In this document: piece by piece, positions 43,012-50,547 of the stretch | Position numbering within the stretch: the stretch's first letter is position 1 | How the letters are laid out: each line of letters begins with the position of its first letter | IMG/VR virus record: IMGVR_UViG_3300043313_002348 | Location: 1-64,000 of that record | Reading direction: 5' to 3' (one strand) | DNA length: 64,000 nt | From: a virus | Notes under the pieces: generated by a model | What the model was told of the DNA's origin: nothing | The model's input: only the letters and a program-made list of their open reading frames with translations | The model's database searches: none | Translations under genes and position numbers: made by a program

Positions 43012-44223
43012 GTGAGTCTTACGGCGATCGACTGCCAGGGCTTCGCCGGCGGGTTCACCCTAGGAACCGTCAAGGCGGGCTTCGAGCTGGTCGGTAAGCG
43101 TGAACACACCGGTGGCTTCGGTGTGAAGAACTGCGAGGTGAACCGCGCTCTTCTCGGTGACAACTGGTACTCGCAAGCAGGTGAGGCATACACCTGGCAT
43201 CCTATGTCTGTGGACCTGGTGTTTGGCAACCCGCCGTGCTCCGGCTTCTCCGTGATGTCCAACAAGGACTTTCGCGGCATGAACTCAAAGATTAACTCGT
43301 GTATGTGGGACTTCTCCGGGTTCGCGGCGCGCTGCCGGCCACCTATCGCGATCTTCGAGTCTGTGCAGGCGGCGTACAAGCAGGGTCGTGATCTCATGGT
43401 CGCGCTGCGCGCCAACCTCGAGGAGCGGACCGGACTTCGCTACGACCTGTATCACGTGCTTCACAACGCGACGACGCTAGGTGGCCCGGCTGTGCGGCGT
43501 CGATACTTCTGGGTTGTCTCGGCGATCCCGTTCGGTGTGGAGTATCCCGAGCGTCGTCCCCCGATCCTGCGTGAGGTGATCGGCGACCTACTCGACACGC
43601 CACTCACGTGGACGAGTCAGCCGTACCGGAACCCCCCGACGTGGTGGTCCGAGCGCGTGCGTACGACTACGGGTACGGTCGACGGGCACACTTACGCCGA
43701 CGTTCCGTACGTCCGGCGCGCGCTCGATCTCCTCGAGCAACTGGGCGGTTGGCCCGAAGGATCACATATTGGCGCGGAGGCGAAGCGTGCGTGGGAACGT
43801 GACGGTAAGCTCCCACCGTCGTGGGATCACATCTGCGCTAAGTTGGTCGAAAATAAGTTTGAGATGGGATACACAACACTCACCCGCTGGCGTTGGAACA
43901 CGCCAGGTCGTGTGATCACGGGTGGTGCGATGCAGCTCGCGATGCACCCACTCGAGAACCGAACGTTTACCCACCGCGAGGTCGCCCGCATCATGGGGTT
44001 CCCGGACACCTGGCGGATCCTTCCACTTCGCGGGACTCCAGGTCTGGGTATGACGTGGGGTAAGGGCATCACGGTGACCTGCGGGGAGTGGATCGCGGGT
44101 CTCGCACGGCGCGCGCTAGCGGGACGACCGGCATCTTACCGTGGGAAGTTGATCGGGGATCGCGAGTACGAGGTGGACGAGATCTCCGCACGGCAGTTTG
44201 CTCGTAGTCACGTAGCCTGCTAG
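43012..44223 (+). CDS. C5-cytosine DNA methyltransferase family protein
   Basis: 403 residues; GTG start. Motif I IDCQGFAGGFTLG, motif IV GNPPCSGFS with the catalytic Cys, motif VI variant IFESV (ENV in most), motif VIII RRRYFWV, a short target domain, then REVARIMGFPDTW and a GKGITVTCGEW end. It may methylate cytosines, or act on the same base as the hydroxymethylase pathway. The Asn-to-Ser change in motif VI is unusual. Confidence 0.8.
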   Translation: MSLTAIDCQGFAGGFTLGTVKAGFELVGKREHTGGFGVKNCEVNRALLGDNWYSQAGEAYTWHPMSVDLVFGNPPCSGFSVMSNKDFRGMNSKINSCMWDFSGFAARCRPPIAIFESVQAAYKQGRDLMVALRANLEERTGLRYDLYHVLHNATTLGGPAVRRRYFWVVSAIPFGVEYPERRPPILREVIGDLLDTPLTWTSQPYRNPPTWWSERVRTTTGTVDGHTYADVPYVRRALDLLEQLGGWPEGSHIGAEAKRAWERDGKLPPSWDHICAKLVENKFEMGYTTLTRWRWNTPGRVITGGAMQLAMHPLENRTFTHREVARIMGFPDTWRILPLRGTPGLGMTWGKGITVTCGEWIAGLARRALAGRPASYRGKLIGDREYEVDEISARQFARSHVAC

Positions 44224-44226
44224 AGT
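44198..44226 (+). promoter_or_regulatory. Promoter, TTGCTC-N17-TAGAGT
   Basis: Overlaps the end of the methyltransferase gene and reads into the AT-hook protein. Same -10 as the promoter at 44745. Confidence 0.6.
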
Positions 44227-44264
44227 TGACGCTGTTACCACGAACACCGAGAGAAGGGAACCCG

Positions 44265-44618
44265 ATGAGCGAGACCACGATCGAGGCCACCGACGTGGCT
44301 ACCGACGAGACCAACGACGGCGCCGGACGAGGTCGACCGGGACGTCCGCGCTCCCAGGATACGCTGACCCGCGACGCGGTCGTGCAAAACGCGATCGCGC
44401 AGGGTGGGAAGACGAAGTCCGAGCTCGTCGCGGAGACGGGTCTCACCGCGAACGCCGTCTACCTGTCCCTGTTCCGGCTCAAGCGTGACCGCGTCATCGC
44501 GAAGACCTCCGTCGAGGGTCGCGGTCCGCACGTGTGGTACGCCGTCGGCTCGACGCCGGCACCGGCGCCGGAGCCGGCCAGCACGCAGGGCGTGGACGGT
44601 GACGTCGTCGACGAGTGA
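44265..44618 (+). CDS. DNA-binding protein with AT-hook and winged helix
   Basis: 117 residues from ATG at 44265 after AGAAGGGAA. GRGRPGRPRS (22-31) is an AT-hook. Residues 35-90 (SELVAETGLTANAVYLSLFRLKRDRVI) form a winged HTH. Pro/Ala-rich acidic tail. It could be a Lsr2-like counter-silencer or transcription regulator for the accessory region that follows. Confidence 0.65.
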   Translation: MSETTIEATDVATDETNDGAGRGRPGRPRSQDTLTRDAVVQNAIAQGGKTKSELVAETGLTANAVYLSLFRLKRDRVIAKTSVEGRGPHVWYAVGSTPAPAPEPASTQGVDGDVVDE

Positions 44619-44638
44619 TCGTCAAGTTCACACCGACC

Positions 44639-44687
44639 GACGACCCGCGCGACGTCCCCCCCGTCCGCGCGGGTCGTCTCGTTTTTT
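44639..44687 (+). terminator. Intrinsic terminator
   Basis: Perfect 13-bp GC-rich stem GACGACCCGCGCG/CGCGCGGGTCGTC, then TCGTTTTTT. The best factor-independent terminator in the window; it closes the transcript of the AT-hook gene. Confidence 0.9.
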
Positions 44688-44721
44688 CCTGAAAAATCTT
44701 GGGCAAACCTAGGCAAACCTG

Positions 44722-44750
44722 TAGCTCGATCACATTAATCCTGCTAGAGT
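44722..44750 (+). promoter_or_regulatory. Promoter with TAGAGT -10
   Basis: TAGCTC-N17-TAGAGT with CAAACCTGTAGC upstream, then nine bases to AGGAACGAACGAG. The -35 is poor, but the upstream AAACCTGTTGC-like stretch recurs at 52662. Confidence 0.6.
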
Positions 44751-44791
44751 AGACGTATCAGGAACGAACGAGAACGAGGAAGGGAACCACG

Positions 44792-45160
44792 ATGATAGCC
44801 ACCACGATCACGCACATAGCGGACATGAAGATCGACGTCAACGGCACCGAGCACGTCGTCGACCTGAAGATCACCGACATTCCGCGAGACGAGCGTCGCC
44901 AGACCGGTCGCGCGTACGTGTGGCTGAACGACAAGTTGAGCGCCCAGTTGGGCACTCCGCCTGACGACTTCACGTCAGCGGCGTGGCGTAGGTACCACCG
45001 CGCAATGATCAAGTTGATGAACGAGGTGCTGCAGGGCACGTGGAATCACGACGTTCCGCTGGTCGCGTCGTTCTCCCGCACAGCGGGTTGTTCCTGTGGC
45101 TGCTCTCCCGGGTTCCGCCTCCCGAACCAGCACGTCGACATCTACGTGAGTGTTAAGTAA
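44792..45160 (+). CDS. Hypothetical protein with Cys motif
   Basis: 122 residues; ATG after GAGGAAGGGAA. Ubiquitin-like beta-rich start, helical middle (RRYHRAMIKLMNEVLQ) and CSCGCSPGF near the end. Function unknown. Confidence 0.65.
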   Translation: MIATTITHIADMKIDVNGTEHVVDLKITDIPRDERRQTGRAYVWLNDKLSAQLGTPPDDFTSAAWRRYHRAMIKLMNEVLQGTWNHDVPLVASFSRTAGCSCGCSPGFRLPNQHVDIYVSVK

Positions 45161-45197
45161 CCCACCAGGCCGTCGAGATCCTCTGAGAGGAGTAACC

Positions 45198-45434
45198 GTG
45201 CTGTACCAGGTGTTGGAACGCGCGCGTGAGGGTACCTCCTACTGGCACGTCTCTCTGGGCCTCGGTGGGATACCTGCCGAGCTTCACGACCAGACCGTCG
45301 TCACGATCCGGGAGGCGAACGGTAGGCTTGGGTGGACGAAGTACATGATCATTGGCGACAACCTCGGCTACGAGGCCTGCCTGCGGGCCGACGAAGACGA
45401 CAGGGCGAGAATGGGAGTGAGGAGGGTTCGGTAG
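45198..45434 (+). CDS. Hypothetical protein
   Basis: 78 residues from GTG at 45198, five bases after GAGGAG. Reads YQVLERAREGTSYWHVSLGLGG; no known motif. Its stop overlaps the next GTG. Confidence 0.6.
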   Translation: MLYQVLERAREGTSYWHVSLGLGGIPAELHDQTVVTIREANGRLGWTKYMIIGDNLGYEACLRADEDDRARMGVRRVR

Positions 45435-45532
45435 TGAATCTCTTCAGGCTGTTCCATCACTGGCCTGAGCTGTTGTTTGTGATCACGGCAGGCTTCGTCG
45501 TCGGCTGCGTCATGTACTGGTTGAGTAGGTAA
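45434..45532 (+). CDS. Small membrane protein (32 aa)
   Basis: TAGTG overlap with the previous gene. One helix, LLFVITAGFVVGCVMYWL, after an amphipathic N-terminus. Function unknown. Confidence 0.55.
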   Translation: MNLFRLFHHWPELLFVITAGFVVGCVMYWLSR

Positions 45533-45557
45533 GAGTCAACGTCGAAGGAGGAAGCAG

Positions 45558-45710
45558 ATGTCCACTACCCGTAAGCCCATGGGTGTGAAGGCTGCCGCCC
45601 GAATCCAGGCGCAGCGGCGGACGCGACACGCCGCGCGGCGCGCCGTCCGGACACTGGGTCGGTCGTTCACGCCGCGGGTGTCGCGACGTGGTCGCACCAC
45701 GATGATGTGA
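45558..45710 (+). CDS. Very basic 50-aa protein
   Basis: ATG seven bases after GGAGGA. Fifteen arginines, few acidic residues; resembles small nucleic-acid-condensing peptides. TGATG overlap with the zinc-knuckle gene. Confidence 0.55.
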   Translation: MSTTRKPMGVKAAARIQAQRRTRHAARRAVRTLGRSFTPRVSRRGRTTMM

Positions 45711-45928
45711 TGTCTCCTTTACGGAGATCGCCTCGGTGTCGGTTCTGCGGGTCGCGAAGGCATAACCTTGAGACCTGCGAGTCGTACCGTGAGTACACCG
45801 AGCTCTTCAGTGGAACGGTGACGGCCGAGGAACTCGAGGCTCACGCCACTGACCGGTGGGAGTGGCCCGGACCTCACCGCCTACGGTGGGAGGGGATCAC
45901 GTGCATGTTTAGGGAGAGGGGAGAGTAG
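45710..45928 (+). CDS. CCHC zinc-knuckle protein
   Basis: 72 residues; start at ATG 45710 or GTG 45707. CRFCGSRRHNLETC fits C-x2-C-x4-H-x4-C exactly, the retroviral-type zinc knuckle that binds single-stranded RNA or DNA. The rest is acidic and Trp-containing. It follows a very basic 50-residue protein. Confidence 0.6.
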   Translation: MSPLRRSPRCRFCGSRRHNLETCESYREYTELFSGTVTAEELEAHATDRWEWPGPHRLRWEGITCMFRERGE

Positions 45929-46230
45929 TGACCGCAGAGGTACCGACGATCGACTGGTCACAGCCGCTGACACGCGCGGACGCGCGGGGGTGGGTTGCCG
46001 CCGCTCTCGACTGGTCACATGAGAACGAACTCGCGTTCAACGTCCAGATCACACCTGAGCTTCGTCGCGAGATGCTGACGTACGCGCTCGACCGGGCGGA
46101 GGTGGTGCGCTTAGAGTGGGTTAAGATGCGTAGCACGCGACCGGCGGTCGACCGCCTCCGCGTACTTGGTACCGTCGGCTTACTTAAGTCCACGCTCGTC
46201 GAGATGATGATCACTACTCCGGAGGAGTGA
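45928..46230 (+). CDS. Hypothetical protein
   Basis: 100 residues; GTG overlaps the previous TAG. Helical; DARGWVAAALDWSHENELAF suggests two amphipathic helices. Followed by an 8-bp CACCCGCG/CGCGGGTG hairpin without T-run. Confidence 0.6.
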   Translation: MTAEVPTIDWSQPLTRADARGWVAAALDWSHENELAFNVQITPELRREMLTYALDRAEVVRLEWVKMRSTRPAVDRLRVLGTVGLLKSTLVEMMITTPEE

Positions 46231-46279
46231 AGATCGGGGGTGTCCACCCGCGTACGTGACTGGTCTCCGTGCGCGGGTG

Positions 46280-46309
46280 TAGACACCGAACCTGAGCTCC
46301 TGATATAAT
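46280..46309 (+). promoter_or_regulatory. Promoter, TAGACA-N18-TATAAT
   Basis: Consensus -10. Followed after eight bases by CAGGAACGTAGG. Drives the 46352 gene. Confidence 0.7.
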
Positions 46310-46351
46310 CACTACATCAGGAACGTAGGGGAGCGGACGAGCGGAGGAACG

Positions 46352-46579
46352 ATGGTTAAGCAAGTTGACGAGGTTGACGGCGCGTTCGTGCATCCACTCG
46401 GGTTCATCTTTACGGTTGTGGGTGACGTCGCGCTGGTCACCGCGTGGGGTCACACCACGGCGTTAACCCGCGCCGAAGCCCGCGAGTGGTGGTCCGTCGC
46501 GAACGAGACCGCACGTTACTGGAAGTTAACGGGTGTTCAGGTGAACCTGACGTCCGCTGATCACATTGGGAGGTACTGA
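46352..46579 (+). CDS. Hypothetical protein
   Basis: 75 residues; ATG after GCGGAGGAACG. Small beta/alpha protein (GFIFTVVGDVALVTAWGHTTALT). Function unknown. Confidence 0.6.
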   Translation: MVKQVDEVDGAFVHPLGFIFTVVGDVALVTAWGHTTALTRAEAREWWSVANETARYWKLTGVQVNLTSADHIGRY

Positions 46580-46580
46580 G

Positions 46581-46802
46581 ATGGGACTCATCTTTCGGAA
46601 GCGGATCAAGATCGGCCCATTCGCGCTGAACCTGTCGCACCGTGGTGCGTCGGTGTCCGCAGGCGCGGGACCGGTGAGTGTCAACAGCCGCACGCGGCGT
46701 GTTCGCGTGAACCTGCCGGGTCCGTTCGCCTGGACGTCCGGTAAGACGCGTTCGAGGCGGAATCGTTCATCGTCATCTCAGGATGGTGCTCCCGATGCCT
46801 GA
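46581..46802 (+). CDS. DUF4236-like protein
   Basis: 73 residues from ATG at 46581 with GGGAGG nine bases upstream. MGLIFRKRIKIGPFALNLSH then RGASVSAGAGPVSVNSRTRR and LPGPFAWT match the DUF4236 pattern. The C-terminus is basic and Ser-rich. Function of the family unknown. Confidence 0.7.
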   Translation: MGLIFRKRIKIGPFALNLSHRGASVSAGAGPVSVNSRTRRVRVNLPGPFAWTSGKTRSRRNRSSSSQDGAPDA

Positions 46803-47136
46803 GTCCACCACCGCACTGGAATTGGCGCGCGACTTCGCCGCTGGCGACGTACCCAGCATCGGCACGGACGACGTGGCCGGTGTGCTCGCCACATACGACG
46901 CCGTGATCGCGGTAAGTGGGCGAGTCGAGTTCGTCGTGGACTGTCCTAAGTACGGCGAGCAGGCCAGCGCCGGCATCACCTTATTCACCGATTGGGTGCC
47001 CGGCGCCCCGCTGGTCATCGACATGGAGATGGCCGCCGCGCAGACGACATACACCTGCGGCGCCTGCGGCAACGAGTGTTACTCAGGTGACTACGACTTG
47101 TACTACGACGACGAACACGAGGACATCGAGATTTAG
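46795..47136 (+). CDS. Hypothetical protein with CxxC motif
   Basis: 113 residues from ATG 46795, or 117 from ATG 46783; both overlap the DUF4236 gene. Acidic; CGACGNEC near the end suggests a zinc site. Function unknown. Confidence 0.6.
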   Translation: MPESTTALELARDFAAGDVPSIGTDDVAGVLATYDAVIAVSGRVEFVVDCPKYGEQASAGITLFTDWVPGAPLVIDMEMAAAQTTYTCGACGNECYSGDYDLYYDDEHEDIEI

Positions 47137-47191
47137 CCTCTCGGGTACCTTAGCGGCTACAACCCACCTAACGTGACCACGACTACGTACC

Positions 47192-47265
47192 GCCCCCTTA
47201 GCCCAGTTGGCAGAGGCAGAGGACTTAAAATCCTCACAGCGTGGGTTCAAGTCCCACAGGGGGCA
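47192..47265 (+). tRNA. tRNA with anticodon UAA (reads leucine codon UUA)
   Basis: Cloverleaf read by hand: 7-bp acceptor GCCCCCT/AGGGGGC, D arm GCC/GGC, 5-bp anticodon stem GAGGA/TCCTC around CTTAAAA (anticodon TAA), 5-nt variable loop ACAGC, T arm GTGGG-TTCAAGT-CCCAC, discriminator A. CCA is not encoded. A UAA anticodon implies Leu, yet bacterial leucine tRNAs have a long variable arm and this one does not. TTA codons are used in several genes of this phage. Confidence 0.88.
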
Positions 47266-47301
47266 CGAGGTAAGATCGGATCGAATCTTAGGAGATCAAG
47301 G

Positions 47302-47853
47302 TTGAATAAGTTAAGTCGGTTTGTCATTGTAGCGGCAGCGGGTCTAGGGATGCTACAGAGTGGAGGGTCAGTGATAACTAACGCTGCCCCGGTTCACACC
47401 AACTCGATCGGTAACCTGGTTGACACAACGAGCACTCGCTGTGACGCAACTGGTGGTCACTGCGCACGTTTACACGTGGTCGTCCAGGAGATAATCGGTA
47501 CCCAGGGAGACACTTGGTTCCGGTCGTTTGCCTCGATCACCTGCACCAGCGCTAGTGGGGATGTACCCTGTGCACATCTCCAGGGTAATACGTGGCTAAA
47601 CTGCAACCGAGGTACGCTACTGTGCATTCCCGACGGTACCGGCCAACCCAACGGTGGTGACACTGTCGACGGTCCGCCTATCAACTGCAGCAACTGCTCC
47701 GTATCCGGTACGGTGACTCCGTGGTACCACCACCCCAGTGGAAACGGTCAGACCTATCAGGGTGTCGGATCGTTCAGCTTCACTACCGGTGCTGTCGGTG
47801 GGGGAGGTCCTTGGGGGATCTCGGCGGCAACTGTCCAGTTCACTATCACGTAA
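47302..47853 (+). CDS. Secreted eight-cysteine protein, paralogue of 53165
   Basis: 183 residues from TTG at 47302 after AGGAG; a longer reading would run through the tRNA. A signal peptide (FVIVAAAGLGMLQSGG, cleavage near TNA-AP) precedes a domain with eight Cys. CDATGGHCARLHVVVQ, GDVPCAHLQGNTWLNC and a FTTGA-GGG-WG end are shared with 53165. At least two leucines are TTA, one of them at codon 4, right next to the UAA tRNA. Function unknown; exclusion or host-surface modification are guesses. Confidence 0.7.
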   Translation: MNKLSRFVIVAAAGLGMLQSGGSVITNAAPVHTNSIGNLVDTTSTRCDATGGHCARLHVVVQEIIGTQGDTWFRSFASITCTSASGDVPCAHLQGNTWLNCNRGTLLCIPDGTGQPNGGDTVDGPPINCSNCSVSGTVTPWYHHPSGNGQTYQGVGSFSFTTGAVGGGGPWGISAATVQFTIT

Positions 47854-47899
47854 GAAAATCGGATGTGACCACTAACCCGTGTGAGATGAAGGAGGAAGA

Positions 47900-48127
47900 G
47901 TGAAGTTTACCGTGGAGTTAGACGCGGTCGAGGTCAACACACACGGTGAACCTATCGACGGCTCGACGCTGATCACTCCCGAGTTTGTGCTTACCTTCCT
48001 CCGAGAGTATATGTTTGACGAGGACGTCGGATTCGAGACCGAGCACCCGACCGACGACACGTCGTACGTGTACATGGGGTTTCGCAACGTAACGGTCACA
48101 CCTATGATAGAGGAGGAAGAAAGATGA
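47900..48127 (+). CDS. Hypothetical acidic protein
   Basis: 75 residues; GTG after AAGGAGGAAGA. Beta-rich with strongly acidic stretches (YMFDEDVGFETEHPTDD). Ends at GAGGAGGAAGAAAG, which also serves as the ribosome site of the next gene. Confidence 0.6.
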   Translation: MKFTVELDAVEVNTHGEPIDGSTLITPEFVLTFLREYMFDEDVGFETEHPTDDTSYVYMGFRNVTVTPMIEEEER

Positions 48128-48519
48128 TCTCGGAGGAACTTCACACACCCGTTACGGTCGACGATTGGTCACGTACACCACCCGCGGTCGTAAGTGTGAT
48201 ACAACGAATCATGAAGGATCGTGACACGTTACGTCTCCGTGTGGCGACGTTGACCGCGCAGATTAAGCAGATCGTGGGCAATGATCGTTTGCTATCGAGT
48301 TTAACTACCACTAACACGGTTGTGAATCCCGACACCGCTGGAGTGTTCGGGGTCGCTCCCAGTTCCGTCGTCCGCTTTAAGTTAGCGGACGGCCTCGAGG
48401 TCGACGTGTACGTCGATCTTCACGGGAAACTTCGGATCGACGGCACGGGTTCGATCGCCCTTGAACTTGGCGACGCGAACGGCTTCACCGTAGCGGTGCT
48501 TCCCGAGAGGGAGGATTGA
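48124..48519 (+). CDS. Hypothetical coiled-coil/beta protein, paralogue of 50119
   Basis: 131 residues. A helical part (IQRIMKDRDTLRLRVATLTAQI) precedes a strand-rich end VVRFKLADGLEVDVYVDLHGKLRIDGTGSIAL. The protein at 50119 has the same architecture (ATVRFTLASGMIDVSLRDGHL). Family common in actinophages; function unknown. Confidence 0.6.
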   Translation: MISEELHTPVTVDDWSRTPPAVVSVIQRIMKDRDTLRLRVATLTAQIKQIVGNDRLLSSLTTTNTVVNPDTAGVFGVAPSSVVRFKLADGLEVDVYVDLHGKLRIDGTGSIALELGDANGFTVAVLPERED

Positions 48520-48544
48520 CAGATGTCGTGATTTATGATAGTAT
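48516..48544 (+). promoter_or_regulatory. Promoter, TTGACA-N17-TAGTAT
   Basis: Near-perfect sigma-70-type promoter overlapping the previous stop codon. GAAACGAACGAGGAGG leader follows. Confidence 0.8.
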
Positions 48545-48578
48545 GGTTCCTAGCGGAGAAACGAACGAGGAGGAACCG

Positions 48579-48695
48579 GTGGAGCAGCGGATAGACGTGA
48601 CGAATGAAGACTGCTCCTCTTGCGGCGCGAAGCCAGGTCGCCACTGTCGCACGTGGTGTGAGTTGAACGGTACCTCGTGGGACGAGATCGAGTAG
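48579..48695 (+). CDS. Cys/His mini-protein (38 aa)
   Basis: GTG six bases after GAGGAGGAA. DCSSCGAKPGRHCRTWCEL offers a C-x2-C-HC-C site. It has a promoter to itself (48516-48544), followed at once by another promoter. Function unknown. Confidence 0.6.
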   Translation: MEQRIDVTNEDCSSCGAKPGRHCRTWCELNGTSWDEIE

Positions 48696-48698
48696 TGG

Positions 48699-48727
48699 TT
48701 GACAAGTCTTAAGACTTACGTTACAGT
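48699..48727 (+). promoter_or_regulatory. Promoter, TTGACA-N17-TACAGT, with palindromic spacer
   Basis: The spacer holds the perfect palindrome AAGTCTTAAGACTT, a likely operator. CCAGGAACGAACGAG follows. Confidence 0.8.
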
Positions 48728-48760
48728 GGACGTACCAGGAACGAACGAGATGAGGAAGCA

Positions 48761-49579
48761 ATGACTGCGGGTACCCACTACGATACCGAGGACTACGTCC
48801 GCCGGATCACCGCACTGCTCGCCCAGGCCGAGTCGACCAACACCCCGGCGGAAGCCGAGATGTACGTGTCGAAAGCCCAGGAGCTGATGCTCTCGCACGC
48901 GATCTCCGAGGAGCTGATCCGCGCCGCCCAGGTGAAGAAGGGTGTGGCGCAGGAGCCAGAGAAGATCATCAGGCAGTCCGTCAAGCTCACGGGTGTCTAC
49001 CGCAAGGTCGAGAGTGACATCGTGGTGGCCGTGGCGTTCGCAAACGACTGCCGGTCCGTCGTTCACGATCAGACGTGGTCAACACCACATACCTACGTGA
49101 TAACGGTCGTCGGACACGAGTCTGACGTGGACAACGTGCTGCGGCTGAGCGCGTCACTACTGATCCAGCACAGTACCGCGAAGCGCACGTGGGAGCGTAA
49201 GGGTGGGGTACCGACACACGTGTCGTCGATGGAGAAGTTCAAGATCCGCCGGCAGTTCACGATCTCGTACGCGCAAGGTGTGGGTTCTCGCCTCCAGCTC
49301 GCCCGCCGTGAGGCTAAGATCACCGTCGCCGAGGCGCAGGTGGAGGCCCAGCGGGTGACCATCGCCGACGCGCAGCAGTCCGTGGCGCTGGCGCTCGTGG
49401 ATCGGAAGAAGCGTGTGGACAACTGGATCGACGAGAAGTACGGACGCAGCCTCAGGTCCGTGACGCACAACTACGCGGGTGGTGGATACTCCGCCGCGGA
49501 AGCCGGCTACGAGGCCGGCTCCCGCGCTGACCTCGGACAACCCCGCGTCGGTGGGACCCGTCCCGCGCTGGAAGGTTGA
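48761..49579 (+). CDS. DUF2786 protein
   Basis: 272 residues. The first 45 residues (ITALLAQAESTNTPAEAEMY, then KAQELMLSH) are the DUF2786 domain. The remainder is mixed, then a long helix (ITVAEAQVEAQRVTIADAQQ) and a Gly/Tyr-rich tail. Family often found in phages and plasmids; function unknown. Confidence 0.8.
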   Translation: MTAGTHYDTEDYVRRITALLAQAESTNTPAEAEMYVSKAQELMLSHAISEELIRAAQVKKGVAQEPEKIIRQSVKLTGVYRKVESDIVVAVAFANDCRSVVHDQTWSTPHTYVITVVGHESDVDNVLRLSASLLIQHSTAKRTWERKGGVPTHVSSMEKFKIRRQFTISYAQGVGSRLQLARREAKITVAEAQVEAQRVTIADAQQSVALALVDRKKRVDNWIDEKYGRSLRSVTHNYAGGGYSAAEAGYEAGSRADLGQPRVGGTRPALEG

Positions 49580-49587
49580 GACCCACG

Positions 49588-50028
49588 ATGAACACAGGTA
49601 CCCAGCAGTTCACGTTGTACGACGCGGAGGCGAAGTTATCACGTGGTCGTGTGTTTCAGAAGCTCCCTGAACTTCAGGCCTGGGTCGACGAGCTCCGTGA
49701 GACGTGGTGGTGGCAGCGTTTCTACCCGCAGGTCGTGCGGGTGGAGGTCGGACCGGCGCGGAACCGACGTGAGTCGGTCGGCTGGTTCGAGGCCAAGCAG
49801 GGTGCGGGTCGGATCGAGATGACTCCCACGGCCCGCGACGTACGTAGTATCACGCACGAGCTGGCGCACGTGATGACGGCAGCACTGCACGGTGACGGGC
49901 ACGGACACGACCCGGTGTTCGCCCGCGAGTACGGGAACCTAACGTGGTTCATCTCCGGACCGCAGGCGTGGTTGAACCTGCAGGCCGCGTACGTGCGTCA
50001 CGGTGTCGACTACGGCCAGGACGCGTAG
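49588..50028 (+). CDS. Zinc metallopeptidase-like protein (SprT/WLM-like)
   Basis: 146 residues from ATG at 49588. SITHELAHVMTAALHGDGHGHDPVF contains HExxH with a third histidine 8-12 residues on, the layout of SprT and WLM proteases that act on DNA-protein crosslinks. No signal peptide, so intracellular. Confidence 0.65.
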   Translation: MNTGTQQFTLYDAEAKLSRGRVFQKLPELQAWVDELRETWWWQRFYPQVVRVEVGPARNRRESVGWFEAKQGAGRIEMTPTARDVRSITHELAHVMTAALHGDGHGHDPVFAREYGNLTWFISGPQAWLNLQAAYVRHGVDYGQDA

Positions 50029-50045
50029 GGGAGAGACAGCGCACG

Positions 50046-50074
50046 TTGCCAAGTCTTCCTACTTATGCTACGGT
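50046..50074 (+). promoter_or_regulatory. Promoter, TTGCCA-N17-TACGGT
   Basis: Spacer AAGTCTTCCTACTTATGC is close to those at 48699 and 58083. CCAGGAAACACG leader. Confidence 0.65.
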
Positions 50075-50118
50075 GGAACCTACCAGGAAACACGAAATCT
50101 GATCGAGGAGGAAATGTC

Positions 50119-50451
50119 GTGGATCAGCGTGAGAGTAAGCTCCCTGCGTGGGCCCAGAACGAGCTACGCGCCGCGCGCGTCGAGGCTCGAGCCCTACGGC
50201 GGCAGGTCGCTGACTTGTCTCGTGAGGACTCACTCGTCGTCGCCAACCCAGACCGTGGCGAGCGTGACGTCGAGTCGATCAACTTGGGTGACCGCGCCAC
50301 CGTCCGCTTCACACTCGCGAGTGGCATGATCGACGTGTCACTTCGCGACGGGCATCTCCACGTCGACGCCTTCACGGGTGCGCTCGCGATCACGCCGTGG
50401 GTCTCGAACGTCGTTCACGTTCGGGTCGTTGACTTCCCACGCGGAACGTAG
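50119..50451 (+). CDS. Hypothetical protein, paralogue of 48124
   Basis: 110 residues from GTG at 50119, five bases after GAGGAGGAA. N-terminal coiled coil (NELRAARVEARALRRQVADL) and a beta-rich C-terminal half like the 48124 protein. Function unknown. Confidence 0.6.
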   Translation: MDQRESKLPAWAQNELRAARVEARALRRQVADLSREDSLVVANPDRGERDVESINLGDRATVRFTLASGMIDVSLRDGHLHVDAFTGALAITPWVSNVVHVRVVDFPRGT

Positions 50452-50463
50452 ATCTCTTTAGTC

Positions 50464-50507
50464 AAGTCACGTGACCTGTTGCCGGGTCACGTGACTTGTG
50501 CTATAGT
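50464..50507 (+). promoter_or_regulatory. Promoter TTGCCG-N17-TATAGT inside a 13-bp inverted repeat
   Basis: AAGTCACGTGACC (50464-50476) and its inverse (50485-50497) flank the -35. The repeat could be an operator, or a terminator hairpin that overlaps the next promoter. ACAGGAACGAACGAGG follows. Confidence 0.75.
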
Positions 50508-50547
50508 GGTAGTAACAGGAACGAACGAGGAACCGAGGAAGGTCAAG

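Noticed and set aside
47173-47301. N-terminal extension of the secreted protein through the tRNA
   Set aside because: The frame is open by chance across the tRNA; the TTG at 47302 has a ribosome site and begins a signal peptide.
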